Shown one piece after another: positions 7,519-14,754 of a stretch of DNA of 22,526 nucleotides. The DNA is from JACMJP01 sp046160675 (GTDB taxonomy: Bacteria; Bacteroidota; Bacteroidia; Chitinophagales; BACL12). The notes beneath the pieces are model-generated. The model was not told where the DNA came from. It ran no database searches and saw only the letters and a list, made by a program, of their open reading frames with translations. Location: NCBI GenBank assembly GCA_046160675.1, contig JBJXHH010000039.1, positions 1 through 22,526 on the forward strand, in the 5' to 3' direction. A program made the translations under genes and the position numbers. The first letter of the stretch is position 1, and every line of letters starts with the position of its first letter.

Positions 7519-7544
7519 ACCAGTACACAACAAAGAATACAATA

Positions 7545-8534
7545 ATGAAAAACAAGATTTTAATCACAATAGGTTGTATAGCTTTTGCATTTACTTCCTG
7601 TGTTCCATCAAGACAATATACCGATGCTGTGAATGCCCGGGACACCTCTATATTGGAAAATAAAAACCTGAAAATTCAAGATTCCCTGCGCTTGGCTGAA
7701 ATAAAAAGGTTGAATGATATAATTGAGCTGCAGAATGACACACTTGACCGCAATAAAAAGAATTTAGCTGACCTGCAAAACAGGTATGATGACATGATAG
7801 AAGCTAACGAACAATTACGGGAAGTGGAAGATAAACTCAACAACAGGATCAATCAGCTGCTTGCACTGAGTTCAAGTCAAACACAAAGCCTGAATGAAGA
7901 ACTTACAAAAAAAGAAAAAGAGCTTGGGGAAAAAGAGAAGGAATTAAATATACAGCAAAAAAGTTTAGAGGCTGCGCAAAAAGATATTGCTGAAAAACAA
8001 AAACGAGTTGATGAACTGGAAGCTGCTTTAACTGCCATCAATAAAAAACTCACTGAAGTTGCTTTATCACTTGAAAAAGCCCTCACAGGGTTTAGTTCCA
8101 GTGATTTGACTGTTGAACAAAAAGATGGAAAGATCTATGTTAAGATGAGCGAGAAGTTATTATTTGCAAGCGGCAGCGCAGTGGTGGATGCAAAAGGAAA
8201 AGATGCATTAAAACAAATAGCTGATGCACTGCGGGCTCAGCAGGGCATTCAAATCATGGTGGAGGGGCATACGGATAATGTTCCGCTGAAAAGTTCAAAC
8301 TATCCGAAAGACAACTGGGATCTGAGTGTGCTTCGGGCTACTGCAATAGTAAAGTTACTTACACAGGATTATAACCTGAGCCCGATTTCAGTAGAAGCTG
8401 CCGGCCGGGGAGAATTTATGCCGGTAAGCAGTAATGCAGACGCAGCTGGAAGGTCCCTCAACCGGAGAACAGAGATTATTATTGTTCCAAACCAGGAAGA
8501 TATTCTAAAGATACTTGACGGCTTGTCTAAGTAA
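7545..8534 (+). CDS. OmpA-family peptidoglycan-binding lipoprotein
   Basis: The 329-residue product has a lipoprotein signal ending AFAFTSC, with the lipidated Cys at 19. Residues of about 30-185 form a long charged coiled coil with heptad-like KE/LN repeats. A C-terminal OmpA domain (about 200-320) carries LLFASGSAVVDAKG, MVEGHTDNVPL, NWDLSVLRA and RSLNRRTEIII. The Asp of NWDLS and the Arg of LNRRTE are at the positions that bind diaminopimelate in peptidoglycan. The likely role is to tether a membrane to the cell wall. It lies 26 bp after the HerA-like ATPase, has no -7 element of its own that I can see, and ends at a terminator, so the two probably form a two-gene operon. Confidence 0.92.
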   Translation: MKNKILITIGCIAFAFTSCVPSRQYTDAVNARDTSILENKNLKIQDSLRLAEIKRLNDIIELQNDTLDRNKKNLADLQNRYDDMIEANEQLREVEDKLNNRINQLLALSSSQTQSLNEELTKKEKELGEKEKELNIQQKSLEAAQKDIAEKQKRVDELEAALTAINKKLTEVALSLEKALTGFSSSDLTVEQKDGKIYVKMSEKLLFASGSAVVDAKGKDALKQIADALRAQQGIQIMVEGHTDNVPLKSSNYPKDNWDLSVLRATAIVKLLTQDYNLSPISVEAAGRGEFMPVSSNADAAGRSLNRRTEIIIVPNQEDILKILDGLSK

Positions 8535-8548
8535 AACAATTTAAAAGA

Positions 8549-8576
8549 ACGGAAGTATTTTTGCTTCCGTTTTTTA
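8549..8576 (+). terminator. Rho-independent terminator after the OmpA-family gene
   Basis: ACGGAAG (8549-8555) pairs with CTTCCGT (8564-8570) around an 8-nt loop and is followed by a T run. The loop sequence itself is TATTTTTG, a -7 promoter element for tatC. Confidence 0.85.
8556..8563 (+). promoter_or_regulatory. -7 element TATTTTTG for tatC, in the terminator loop
   Basis: Exact TAnnTTTG match, 23 nt before the tatC ATG at 8587. It occupies exactly the 8-nt loop of the preceding terminator, so termination of the upstream operon and initiation of tatC use the same bases. Confidence 0.5.
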
Positions 8577-8586
8577 TTTTCATAAC

Positions 8587-9408
8587 ATGGCGCAGATAAA
8601 AAAGAATAAGAACGAGATGAGTTTTCTAGAGCATCTCGAGGACTTGCGCTGGCATATCATTCGAGTTGTTCTTGTAATAACTTTTCTTTCAATTTACTTT
8701 TTATTCAACAGGGATGTCTTGTTCGAACAGATGATATTTGCAATACAAAATCCCGATTTTCCAACGTACCGTTTTTTCTGTTTTTTAGGAGATAAACTCA
8801 ATACTCCGGCTCTGTGCATAAATCCTGAAGAATTTCAACTGCAACCCAAGGAACTTACCTCGCAGTTCATGCTGTATATCAAGATGTCTTTCGCCTGCGG
8901 TTTCATTTTATCTTTTCCTTACATCCTATGGGAAGTTTGGCGTTTTGTACGCCCTGCTTTGTATAAAAATGAAATGAAAAGCCTCGGAGGTATCGTATTT
9001 CTTTCTGCACTTTTATTTTACGTCGGAGCTTTTTTCGGGTATTATTTACTGGCTCCGTTGAGTATTAATTTCCTGGTAGGTTTTCAGCTTACAGACAGTA
9101 TGTTACGGGAATATTCCATTGATTCTTTTCTCAGCATTTTAAGTGGGATGGTTCTTTGGAGCGGGGTCATGTTTGAAATACCCATGATTGCATATTTCCT
9201 TGCCAAACTTGGATTGCTGGGTAAAAATTTTATGGCAAACAACCGCAAATATGCCTTTGTGGCTTCGCTCATCCTTGCCGCCATCATAACCCCTTCGGGC
9301 GATGTGTTCAGTTTATCCCTTGTAGCATTTCCGCTTTGGTTGCTTTATGAAGTGAGCATTGTTGTTGTGAGCCGGGTGGAGAAAAAAAAGAATATTGAAT
9401 CTACCTAA
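8587..9408 (+). CDS. tatC: Twin-arginine translocase subunit TatC
   Basis: TatC is the six-helix inner-membrane receptor for twin-arginine signal peptides. The 273-residue product opens with MSFLEHLEDLRWHIIRV, fitting the family's 'F..HL.ELR.R' cytoplasmic N-terminus that contacts the RR motif. It then has helices at about 23-42, 98-118, 138-160, 178-205, 220-236 and 238-256. The second helix region, SFPYILWEVWRFVRPALYKNE, contains the highly conserved 'P.I.YQ.W.F..PAL...E' block. The first periplasmic loop is longer than in E. coli and contains two Cys. No tatA gene is adjacent, as is usual in this phylum. A Tat-type amine oxidase is encoded 6 kb away. tatC converges on the CHU_C gene with an 8-bp gap. 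Confidence 0.97.
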   Translation: MAQIKKNKNEMSFLEHLEDLRWHIIRVVLVITFLSIYFLFNRDVLFEQMIFAIQNPDFPTYRFFCFLGDKLNTPALCINPEEFQLQPKELTSQFMLYIKMSFACGFILSFPYILWEVWRFVRPALYKNEMKSLGGIVFLSALLFYVGAFFGYYLLAPLSINFLVGFQLTDSMLREYSIDSFLSILSGMVLWSGVMFEIPMIAYFLAKLGLLGKNFMANNRKYAFVASLILAAIITPSGDVFSLSLVAFPLWLLYEVSIVVVSRVEKKKNIEST

Positions 9409-9416
9409 ACATTTTA

Positions 9417-11249
9417 TCATCTCACTAAAGTTACATTTCCTGATTTCACAAAAATGGTTCCTCCATTATAAAACCTGAGGTTCCACACATATACTCCCAT
9501 CGGAAGCGATTCATTATTAAATGTTCCATTCCAGGTAGTTGAAACATCATTTGTTTCAAAAACTTTTTCGCCCCAGCGATTGTAAATTTCAAATGCCAGC
9601 AAATTACCAGGTTGCAGACCAATGATGAACAATAAATCATTAATGCCATCACCGTTCGGTGAAAATGCGTTGGGAAGGTATGCATCATTGCAGGTTAATA
9701 CATTTACTGTGTCTGAAAGATCATCACACAAAGGATTTTCACTTACCACCCAATAAGTCCCTGATTCACTCACTGTGATTGATTGCCCTGTACTTCCTGT
9801 ACTCCACAGATAATTTGGCAAGCCATCGGGTGCAGTGAAGGTTACGCTGTTGGAGGAAAAATTAAAACACAAAGCTGTGTCATTACCAAGATCAATACTC
9901 AATCCCTCAAAAGGATTACCTGTGAAAATAACTTCATCAGAAATAATTCCGCAGGCGGAGTTTCCATCTACTGAATATACTCCTGGTTCATTTATAGTAA
10001 TGGTTTGCAAAGATTCTCCCGTATTCCATTCATAACTGCTAAAACCATCATTTGCTGTGATCTGATAATTCCATGGTTGTTCTGAGCAAATCAATGTATC
10101 ATTCCCGAGATCGATGATGGGTTCAATGGAAATTACTTTTATTGTGTCTACCAATGTTCCGCAGTCAACAAAAGCTGAAACAATGTAAGTACCTGGTTCA
10201 TCAATTGAAATTGTTTCAGTTGTTTCGCCGCTGTTCCAGAGCCAGGAAGCATAACCTGCGGGCGCAGAGATGGTATAAGGAAAATCATTGAAGCACACTT
10301 CAATTTCTTCTGAAGTCGTAGAAAGTGCAGCAGTTACAAATTCAATATAGGCGGTATCAGTGACTGCGCCTCCGCAGCCTGTAAATATTTCAACTGAGTA
10401 TTCCCCGGTTTCAGTTACTGTGATATTTTGTGTGGTGTCTCCGGTACTCCATAAATAATACTCTGCTCCTGTTGGCGCTTCAAGGATATAATACAATTCA
10501 CATAAAACAGTGTCCTCCAGAAAATCTGCCCCTCCTGCTTCTGTCACCAAAACATCATCAACAAAAATATACCCGTAATCAGCCGATTCATCAGGGTTTA
10601 CAAGTTCAAGTTCCGTTTCGTCATCATCCTGAAAATTGCCTATTGTTATCCATTCTTCCCCGCCTGCTGCTTCATAAAAGCCGCTCACTTTATACCAGGT
10701 GTCTGCTTCAGTATAAAACAATCCCTCTTCCCCGGTAATTTGCGGAGTAAGTGAAATCGGCCCATAGAGAAAATCTTCAAAATATCTTTCATCGGAGATA
10801 TGCAAGCCCATTTCATCAATAGCATAATTATACCCAAGTGAAAAGTCATCAGCTGAATTTACATAAAACTCAATGTAATAACAGTTGCCCGTAACCATCA
10901 CTTCTGTTAAGCGGGTTTGAATATATTCTCTGTATTCATATCCCTCAAGGTAGGTGTACATGCCTGCGTAACCATCACCGGTATGGGCCTCTTGATAGCC
11001 GAAAAAATTATCTGGTACATCCATTCCTGAGGATGAAGAAGCGCAAACATTGTAGAGGTCAGATGTTCCACCACTCGGGCGCATCCATTGATCTACAATA
11101 TAAAAAACCGTTTCAGAACCAAAAAAACCATCAAACGAGTATGGGCAATCTACATAGTCTTCTAAACTAGGGTTTGGAACAAGATTTACCTGCGCATGTA
11201 ATAAAGAAATGTAAAGTGAAAGCAAACATGTTTGTAAAACCTTTTTCAT
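9417..11249 (-). CDS. Secreted surface protein with CHU_C (T9SS type B) domain
   Basis: The product is 610 residues with signal peptide MKKVLQTCLLSLYISLLHAQ. An N-terminal jelly-roll-like module (about 20-230) begins VNLVPNPSLEDYVDCPYS and contains PDNFFGYQEAHTGDGYAGMY, a pattern common in Bacteroidota surface proteins. Four Ig-like repeats of about 70-80 residues follow, each with an (L/E)W(S/N)(T/S)G(D/E/S) core, then ITV.E.G.Y.V and a Cys-containing turn. The last 85 residues are a gliding-motility-associated CHU_C domain: LPNAFSPNGDGINDLL, then FEIYNRWGEKVFE, then W.G and MGVYVW. CHU_C is the type B sorting signal for type IX secretion. The frame opens at 11309, but that extension is encoded by a terminator hairpin, so I start at the Met before the signal peptide (11249). 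The ligand is unknown. Confidence 0.9.
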   Translation of the reverse strand: MKKVLQTCLLSLYISLLHAQVNLVPNPSLEDYVDCPYSFDGFFGSETVFYIVDQWMRPSGGTSDLYNVCASSSSGMDVPDNFFGYQEAHTGDGYAGMYTYLEGYEYREYIQTRLTEVMVTGNCYYIEFYVNSADDFSLGYNYAIDEMGLHISDERYFEDFLYGPISLTPQITGEEGLFYTEADTWYKVSGFYEAAGGEEWITIGNFQDDDETELELVNPDESADYGYIFVDDVLVTEAGGADFLEDTVLCELYYILEAPTGAEYYLWSTGDTTQNITVTETGEYSVEIFTGCGGAVTDTAYIEFVTAALSTTSEEIEVCFNDFPYTISAPAGYASWLWNSGETTETISIDEPGTYIVSAFVDCGTLVDTIKVISIEPIIDLGNDTLICSEQPWNYQITANDGFSSYEWNTGESLQTITINEPGVYSVDGNSACGIISDEVIFTGNPFEGLSIDLGNDTALCFNFSSNSVTFTAPDGLPNYLWSTGSTGQSITVSESGTYWVVSENPLCDDLSDTVNVLTCNDAYLPNAFSPNGDGINDLLFIIGLQPGNLLAFEIYNRWGEKVFETNDVSTTWNGTFNNESLPMGVYVWNLRFYNGGTIFVKSGNVTLVR

Positions 11250-11269
11250 TCTCAACGTTTTAGCTTTTC

Positions 11270-11304
11270 GGAAAATAAAAGGCGGCAAAGCTTGCTTTGC
11301 CGCC
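11270..11304 (-). terminator. Rho-independent terminator of the subtilase gene
   Basis: On the minus strand GGCGGCAAAG and CTTTGCCGCC form a perfect 10-bp stem around a 4-nt loop and are followed by TTTTATTTTC. It lies about 30 nt after the subtilase stop and 20 nt before the CHU_C gene start. Confidence 0.88.
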
Positions 11305-11335
11305 GCCATATTAAAATATTCTGCTAATTAAATTA

Positions 11336-12577
11336 TCATCTTACTGCAATATTATAAGTAACACTTGATTTCGTAACTGTTCCGCCACTTACAGGTAAGG
11401 CATTTCTTGCATGACAAACTCCCGCAACTGTAGGCGCTGCCATACTGGTTCCGCTAAGTGTTGCATAGCCGCCGCTGAGGTAAGTAGAATAAACACTGCT
11501 ACCTGTTGCTATCCAGTCAACCGGTGGTTTGCCTTTATTTGAGAATGAACTCCATGCTTTTCCGCAAGTCATACTGGCAACTGTGCAAATGTTAGTAGCA
11601 TTAATACAAGCCGGAGCATAATTGCTTGCAAAAGCGCCATAGTTATTTCCTGCAGCTATACTTACAAAGCTTCCGTCTGCGCTTAAATTTTCTAATGCTG
11701 TTTTTCCTGAATAAGAAGTTGCACAGCTGGAACCATAGTATCCGCCAACGCTGAGGTTTACTGCATCCCCGGCTATGTTGTATGTTCCAACATGGTCAAT
11801 ACCGGCAACAACAGTGCTTGTTGATGTAGAACCTGTACACCCGAAGATCCTCACCGGAACAATCACTGCACCAGCACTAACACCTACAACTCCTTCTGTA
11901 TTATTTTTTGCTGCTGCTGTTCCTGCTACATGAGTTCCATGTCCAAGGCAATCTTCTAACGAGCCTCCGGTAAGATATGTAGCATAGGGAGAAGTAACAT
12001 TTACATTCAGGTCAGGGTGGTCAGTATCTGCTCCGCTGTCAATAATCCAGATCCATGTTGTTTTTGTTGAACCATCAGCAAAACCTCCTGCATTGGTTAT
12101 ACCGCAAGGTGTTGATTGTGCCCGCATACTGCCCTCTTCTACACTTTCAATTGTATACTCGGGTAGTTTTTCCACCTTGTCATTTTCAACAGATACTACT
12201 CTGTTATCCTGGCGCAGCTTTTCAGCTGTTTCTGTATTCATAACGGCAGCAAAACCTGTTACAGTGCTGGTGTAATAATAGATCACATCATTCTGACTTA
12301 TACTCTTTTCTTTCATGAAGGCCTGAATTGATGCTATCATTTGGCTTCGATAATTTTCAGCATAGAGGCGTTTTTCTTCCCTTGTACCAAACTGTAAACC
12401 CAGTTCAAGTAAAGGAGTGAGATAATTGGATGAAAACATTACAAGGTATGTATTTGCAATACGTCCCTCCTCTATTGCAGCTTGCTCTAAACTTTCAACT
12501 TGAAGAGGGAGGTCGCTTTGACAAGAGGTGATGAAAAATATTGAGAGGATTGTAAAAACGGTTAAAATTCTTTTCAT
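11336..12577 (-). CDS. Subtilisin-like (S8) serine protease lipoprotein
   Basis: The 413-residue product has a lipoprotein signal ending FFITSC (Cys 19), so it is probably anchored in the outer membrane. An I9 inhibitor propeptide (about 43-138) contains YLVMFSS and TGFAAVMNTETAEKLRQD, and is expected to be cut off during activation. The catalytic domain carries the full triad: Asp180 in WIIDSGADTDHPDL, His213 in GHGTHVAGT and Ser378 in LSGTSMAAP. The oxyanion Asn311 lies in AAGNNYG. Several Cys suggest disulfides, as in proteinase-K-like enzymes. It ends 36 residues after the catalytic Ser with ...YNIAVR. This is shorter than proteinase K but is an ending I recognise in bacterial homologs. 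It has no type IX sorting domain. The CHU_C gene follows on the same strand beyond a terminator. Confidence 0.94.
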   Translation of the reverse strand: MKRILTVFTILSIFFITSCQSDLPLQVESLEQAAIEEGRIANTYLVMFSSNYLTPLLELGLQFGTREEKRLYAENYRSQMIASIQAFMKEKSISQNDVIYYYTSTVTGFAAVMNTETAEKLRQDNRVVSVENDKVEKLPEYTIESVEEGSMRAQSTPCGITNAGGFADGSTKTTWIWIIDSGADTDHPDLNVNVTSPYATYLTGGSLEDCLGHGTHVAGTAAAKNNTEGVVGVSAGAVIVPVRIFGCTGSTSTSTVVAGIDHVGTYNIAGDAVNLSVGGYYGSSCATSYSGKTALENLSADGSFVSIAAGNNYGAFASNYAPACINATNICTVASMTCGKAWSSFSNKGKPPVDWIATGSSVYSTYLSGGYATLSGTSMAAPTVAGVCHARNALPVSGGTVTKSSVTYNIAVR

Positions 12578-12711
12578 ACAGATTTGATTTTACGGGTTAA
12601 TTAAAAATTCAATTTTAAAGTTAACTATACTTTTCAGAAACACAAATTCAGATGGGAAGCAGTATTTCCTGGGTTGTAAAATTACATTTCAGGATTGTTT
12701 AAAATGTAACA

Positions 12712-12738
12712 TTGTGACCTGAAAACTCTATACCTTTG
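12712..12738 (+). promoter_or_regulatory. Promoter of rpiB: TTG at -33 and TACCTTTG at -7
   Basis: TACCTTTG (12731-12738) exactly matches TAnnTTTG, and a TTG at 12712-12714 lies 16 bp upstream. The -7 element ends 4 nt before the ATG at 12743, so the mRNA is probably leaderless. Confidence 0.65.
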
Positions 12739-12742
12739 GAGT

Positions 12743-13186
12743 ATGAATGCAAAAAGAATTGCCATAGGCTGCGACCATGCGGGATTCCCTTTTAAAAACG
12801 CAATTGTTGAGCATTTAAAAACCAAAGATTTTCTTGTGGAAGATGTTGGAACCTTTTCCCTGGAAAGTGTTGATTATCCAGACTTTGTACATCCGGTTGC
12901 CAATATGGTGGAAAATGGGACCGCTGATGCAGGCATCTTGCTTTGCGGCAGTGGAAACGGTGTAGCTATTACTGCAAACAAACATAAACAAATCCGTGCT
13001 GCCTTGGTTTGGCGAGATGATTTAGCTGCTTTAGCAAGGCAACATAATGATGCTAATGTGATTTGCCTGCCAGCAAGATTTATTTCGCAAGATGATGCTA
13101 TTCACTTCATTGATATTTTCCTGGAAACAAGTTTTGAAGGCGGAAGGCATAAACAGAGGGTAGAAAAAATAACGGAAAACTGCTGA
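12743..13186 (+). CDS. rpiB: Ribose-5-phosphate isomerase B
   Basis: RpiB interconverts ribose 5-phosphate and ribulose 5-phosphate in the non-oxidative pentose phosphate pathway, in the cytoplasm. The 147-residue product has the family's usual length. IAIGCDHAGFPFK opens the Rossmann-like fold (Asp11, His12). VDYPDFVHPVA follows, then the anion-hole loop GILLCGSGNG with the catalytic base Cys68. The later ALARQHNDANV block and the C-terminal FEGGRHKQRVEKI complete the signature. The start is fixed by the promoter 4 nt upstream. The TPM-domain gene follows after 22 bp and has its own near-consensus -7 element, so the two may be co-transcribed or separate. Confidence 0.97.
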   Translation: MNAKRIAIGCDHAGFPFKNAIVEHLKTKDFLVEDVGTFSLESVDYPDFVHPVANMVENGTADAGILLCGSGNGVAITANKHKQIRAALVWRDDLAALARQHNDANVICLPARFISQDDAIHFIDIFLETSFEGGRHKQRVEKITENC

Positions 13187-13196
13187 GGCATTCTAT

Positions 13197-13204
13197 TACC
13201 TTAG
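13197..13204 (+). promoter_or_regulatory. Near-consensus -7 element TACCTTAG before the TPM gene
   Basis: One mismatch to TAnnTTTG. It ends 4 nt before ATG 13209, the same spacing as the rpiB element, which makes it more credible than the mismatch alone would suggest. Confidence 0.35.
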
Positions 13205-13208
13205 TTGT

Positions 13209-14669
13209 ATGAAACATCTCACTATTTTCTTTTTAGCAATATTTTTTTTGTTTGATGCCGGTCATTCCCAAACCTTACATAGCATCAGTAGTATTCCCAA
13301 TCCCAAATACACTTCTGAAGCTGATTATGTAAGTAATCCTGATAATATTCTTTCACACGAAACAGTACAAGCTGTAAACCTTCTTCTGAAAACTCTGGAG
13401 GATACCACAACATCAGAAGTAGCTGTTGTAGTAGTAAATTCCATAGGTGACAAAGTTCCAAAAGATTTTGCTACAGAGTTATTTAATACCTGGGGTATTG
13501 GTAAAAAAGAAAATGATAATGGCCTGCTTATCTTTTTAGTAATTGACCAACGTCGAATCGAATTTGAAACTGGTTTTGGAATTGAACCTATATTACCGGA
13601 TGCGATTTGCAAACGCATACAGGTAGAAACGATGATTCCTTTTGCTAAAGAATCAAATTATGATGGGGCTATACTTGCCGGAGTGCAGGAAGTGATCAAA
13701 ATTATGTTGGATCCCATCTACAGAGAGGAAATTACTGCAGAGTCAAATACTATTTACGCTGAAAAACCATTCTATCGACAACCTGCAAACGTTGTGGTAC
13801 TCGGTGTTATTGCCGGCCTATATCTCTTATTTACAGGAGGGACTTATAAAAACCTGACAAAAAACCTTAAAAAGAAACCCTCATACATAAAAAACAATTT
13901 TTCACCATCTTATATGCAGGCAAAATATTTTTTCCTAAACATGCTTGCACCTGCGGCAGTTACTTTTCAGCAAATGCTTAGCGACAGTTTTCGCATTGGG
14001 GAGTTCATAGTTTTTGTGTACGGTTTTATAGCGGTGCTACTGCTGGAAAAACGCCTGCGTTTTGATGCTTACCTGCGAAAAGAGACTAAAGACAAAACGG
14101 CATATGAAAAATATAACCTGTACAGCTCATCATATAAAGGTTGGGGAGCAGCGGCATTTTTTATCCCGCTTCCTTTTTTGATTACCTGGTTCAATAACAA
14201 TTTCAGGAAAAAGAGTCTGCGCAATACTCCGCCAGTTGTGGCTTGTGGTGAAATGATAAGGTTAGATGAAATTTCTGATGATGCTTACCTGGAGGCATTT
14301 CAAATTACTGAAGAAACAATAAAGACAGTGGATTATGATGTATGGAAATGTAAAAATTCTGATGAATATACTATCCTGAGATATCCCAACAACCAGACAA
14401 AACACACAACATGCCCCAACTGCGGTGCAATAGCATTTTTTGTAAGTGAAAAACATACATTGATGTCGCCCACATACAGTAGTTCAGGGAAGGGTGAAAA
14501 GATTTATCTCTGTAAACATTGCCTTCATAAAAAATCAGAAACTTACTCCATACCTAAACTTACCAGGTCTAGCAGCAGTAGCGGGGGTAGCGGTTATTCA
14601 GGCGGAGGAGGGGGCGGTAGTTTTGGAGGTGGTAGTTCAGGCGGTGGCGGGGCTGGTAGTAGCTGGTAA
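13209..14669 (+). CDS. TPM-domain (YgcG-type) membrane protein with zinc ribbon
   Basis: The 486-residue product has signal peptide MKHLTIFFLAIFFLFDAGHSQ. A TPM domain (about 37-175) contains YVSNPDNILS, TSEVAVVVVNSI, FATELFNTWGIGKKENDNGL and RRIEFETGFGIEPILPDAIC, all hallmark segments. Hydrophobic segments follow at about 195-213, 262-280 and 315-330. A C-terminal four-Cys ribbon (CPNCG and CKHC) lies at about 400-440. The last 35 residues are a Gly/Ser tail ending SSW, as is common in TPM proteins. Other TPM-domain proteins include the plant PSII repair factor TLP18.3, which is reported to have phosphatase activity; the bacterial role is unclear and probably relates to envelope protein maintenance. 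An adjacent LemA gene, a common partner, is absent. Confidence 0.87.
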   Translation: MKHLTIFFLAIFFLFDAGHSQTLHSISSIPNPKYTSEADYVSNPDNILSHETVQAVNLLLKTLEDTTTSEVAVVVVNSIGDKVPKDFATELFNTWGIGKKENDNGLLIFLVIDQRRIEFETGFGIEPILPDAICKRIQVETMIPFAKESNYDGAILAGVQEVIKIMLDPIYREEITAESNTIYAEKPFYRQPANVVVLGVIAGLYLLFTGGTYKNLTKNLKKKPSYIKNNFSPSYMQAKYFFLNMLAPAAVTFQQMLSDSFRIGEFIVFVYGFIAVLLLEKRLRFDAYLRKETKDKTAYEKYNLYSSSYKGWGAAAFFIPLPFLITWFNNNFRKKSLRNTPPVVACGEMIRLDEISDDAYLEAFQITEETIKTVDYDVWKCKNSDEYTILRYPNNQTKHTTCPNCGAIAFFVSEKHTLMSPTYSSSGKGEKIYLCKHCLHKKSETYSIPKLTRSSSSSGGSGYSGGGGGGSFGGGSSGGGGAGSSW

Positions 14670-14691
14670 AAAGTTACCAGTTGCAGTTGTA

Positions 14692-14699
14692 TAGGTTTG
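14692..14699 (+). promoter_or_regulatory. -7 element TAGGTTTG before the amine oxidase gene
   Basis: Exact TAnnTTTG match in the 85-bp gap after the TPM gene. It would give a leader of about 50 nt before ATG 14755. No good -33 TTG lies at the expected distance. Confidence 0.4.
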
Positions 14700-14754
14700 C
14701 CTTTTCCTTCTTTTAAAGATTTAAACCCTAACTTGGCTCACAGAAGAATTCATT

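Noticed and set aside
9640..10500. DNA repeats inside the CHU_C gene considered as a tandem repeat or CRISPR-like array
   Set aside because: The repeats are diverged protein-level Ig-like modules of about 70-80 codons in a single open frame.
11336..11460. Subtilase considered truncated because only 36 residues follow the catalytic Ser region
   Set aside because: The propeptide, triad and oxyanion Asn are intact. I recognise this short ending from related bacterial subtilases.
12474..12577. Subtilase considered as a type IX cargo because of its CHU_C neighbour
   Set aside because: It has a lipoprotein signal and ends soon after the catalytic Ser with no sorting domain, so it is a lipoprotein rather than a CTD-bearing cargo.
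14663..14680. Hairpin CTGGTAA / TTACCAG overlapping the stop of the TPM gene, considered as a terminator
   Set aside because: The 7-bp stem is AT-rich and no T run follows, so termination is not supported.
14494..14694. A 66-codon plus-strand frame rich in Val, Ala and Gly
   Set aside because: It is the shifted reading of the TPM protein's Gly/Ser tail, which is low-complexity DNA.
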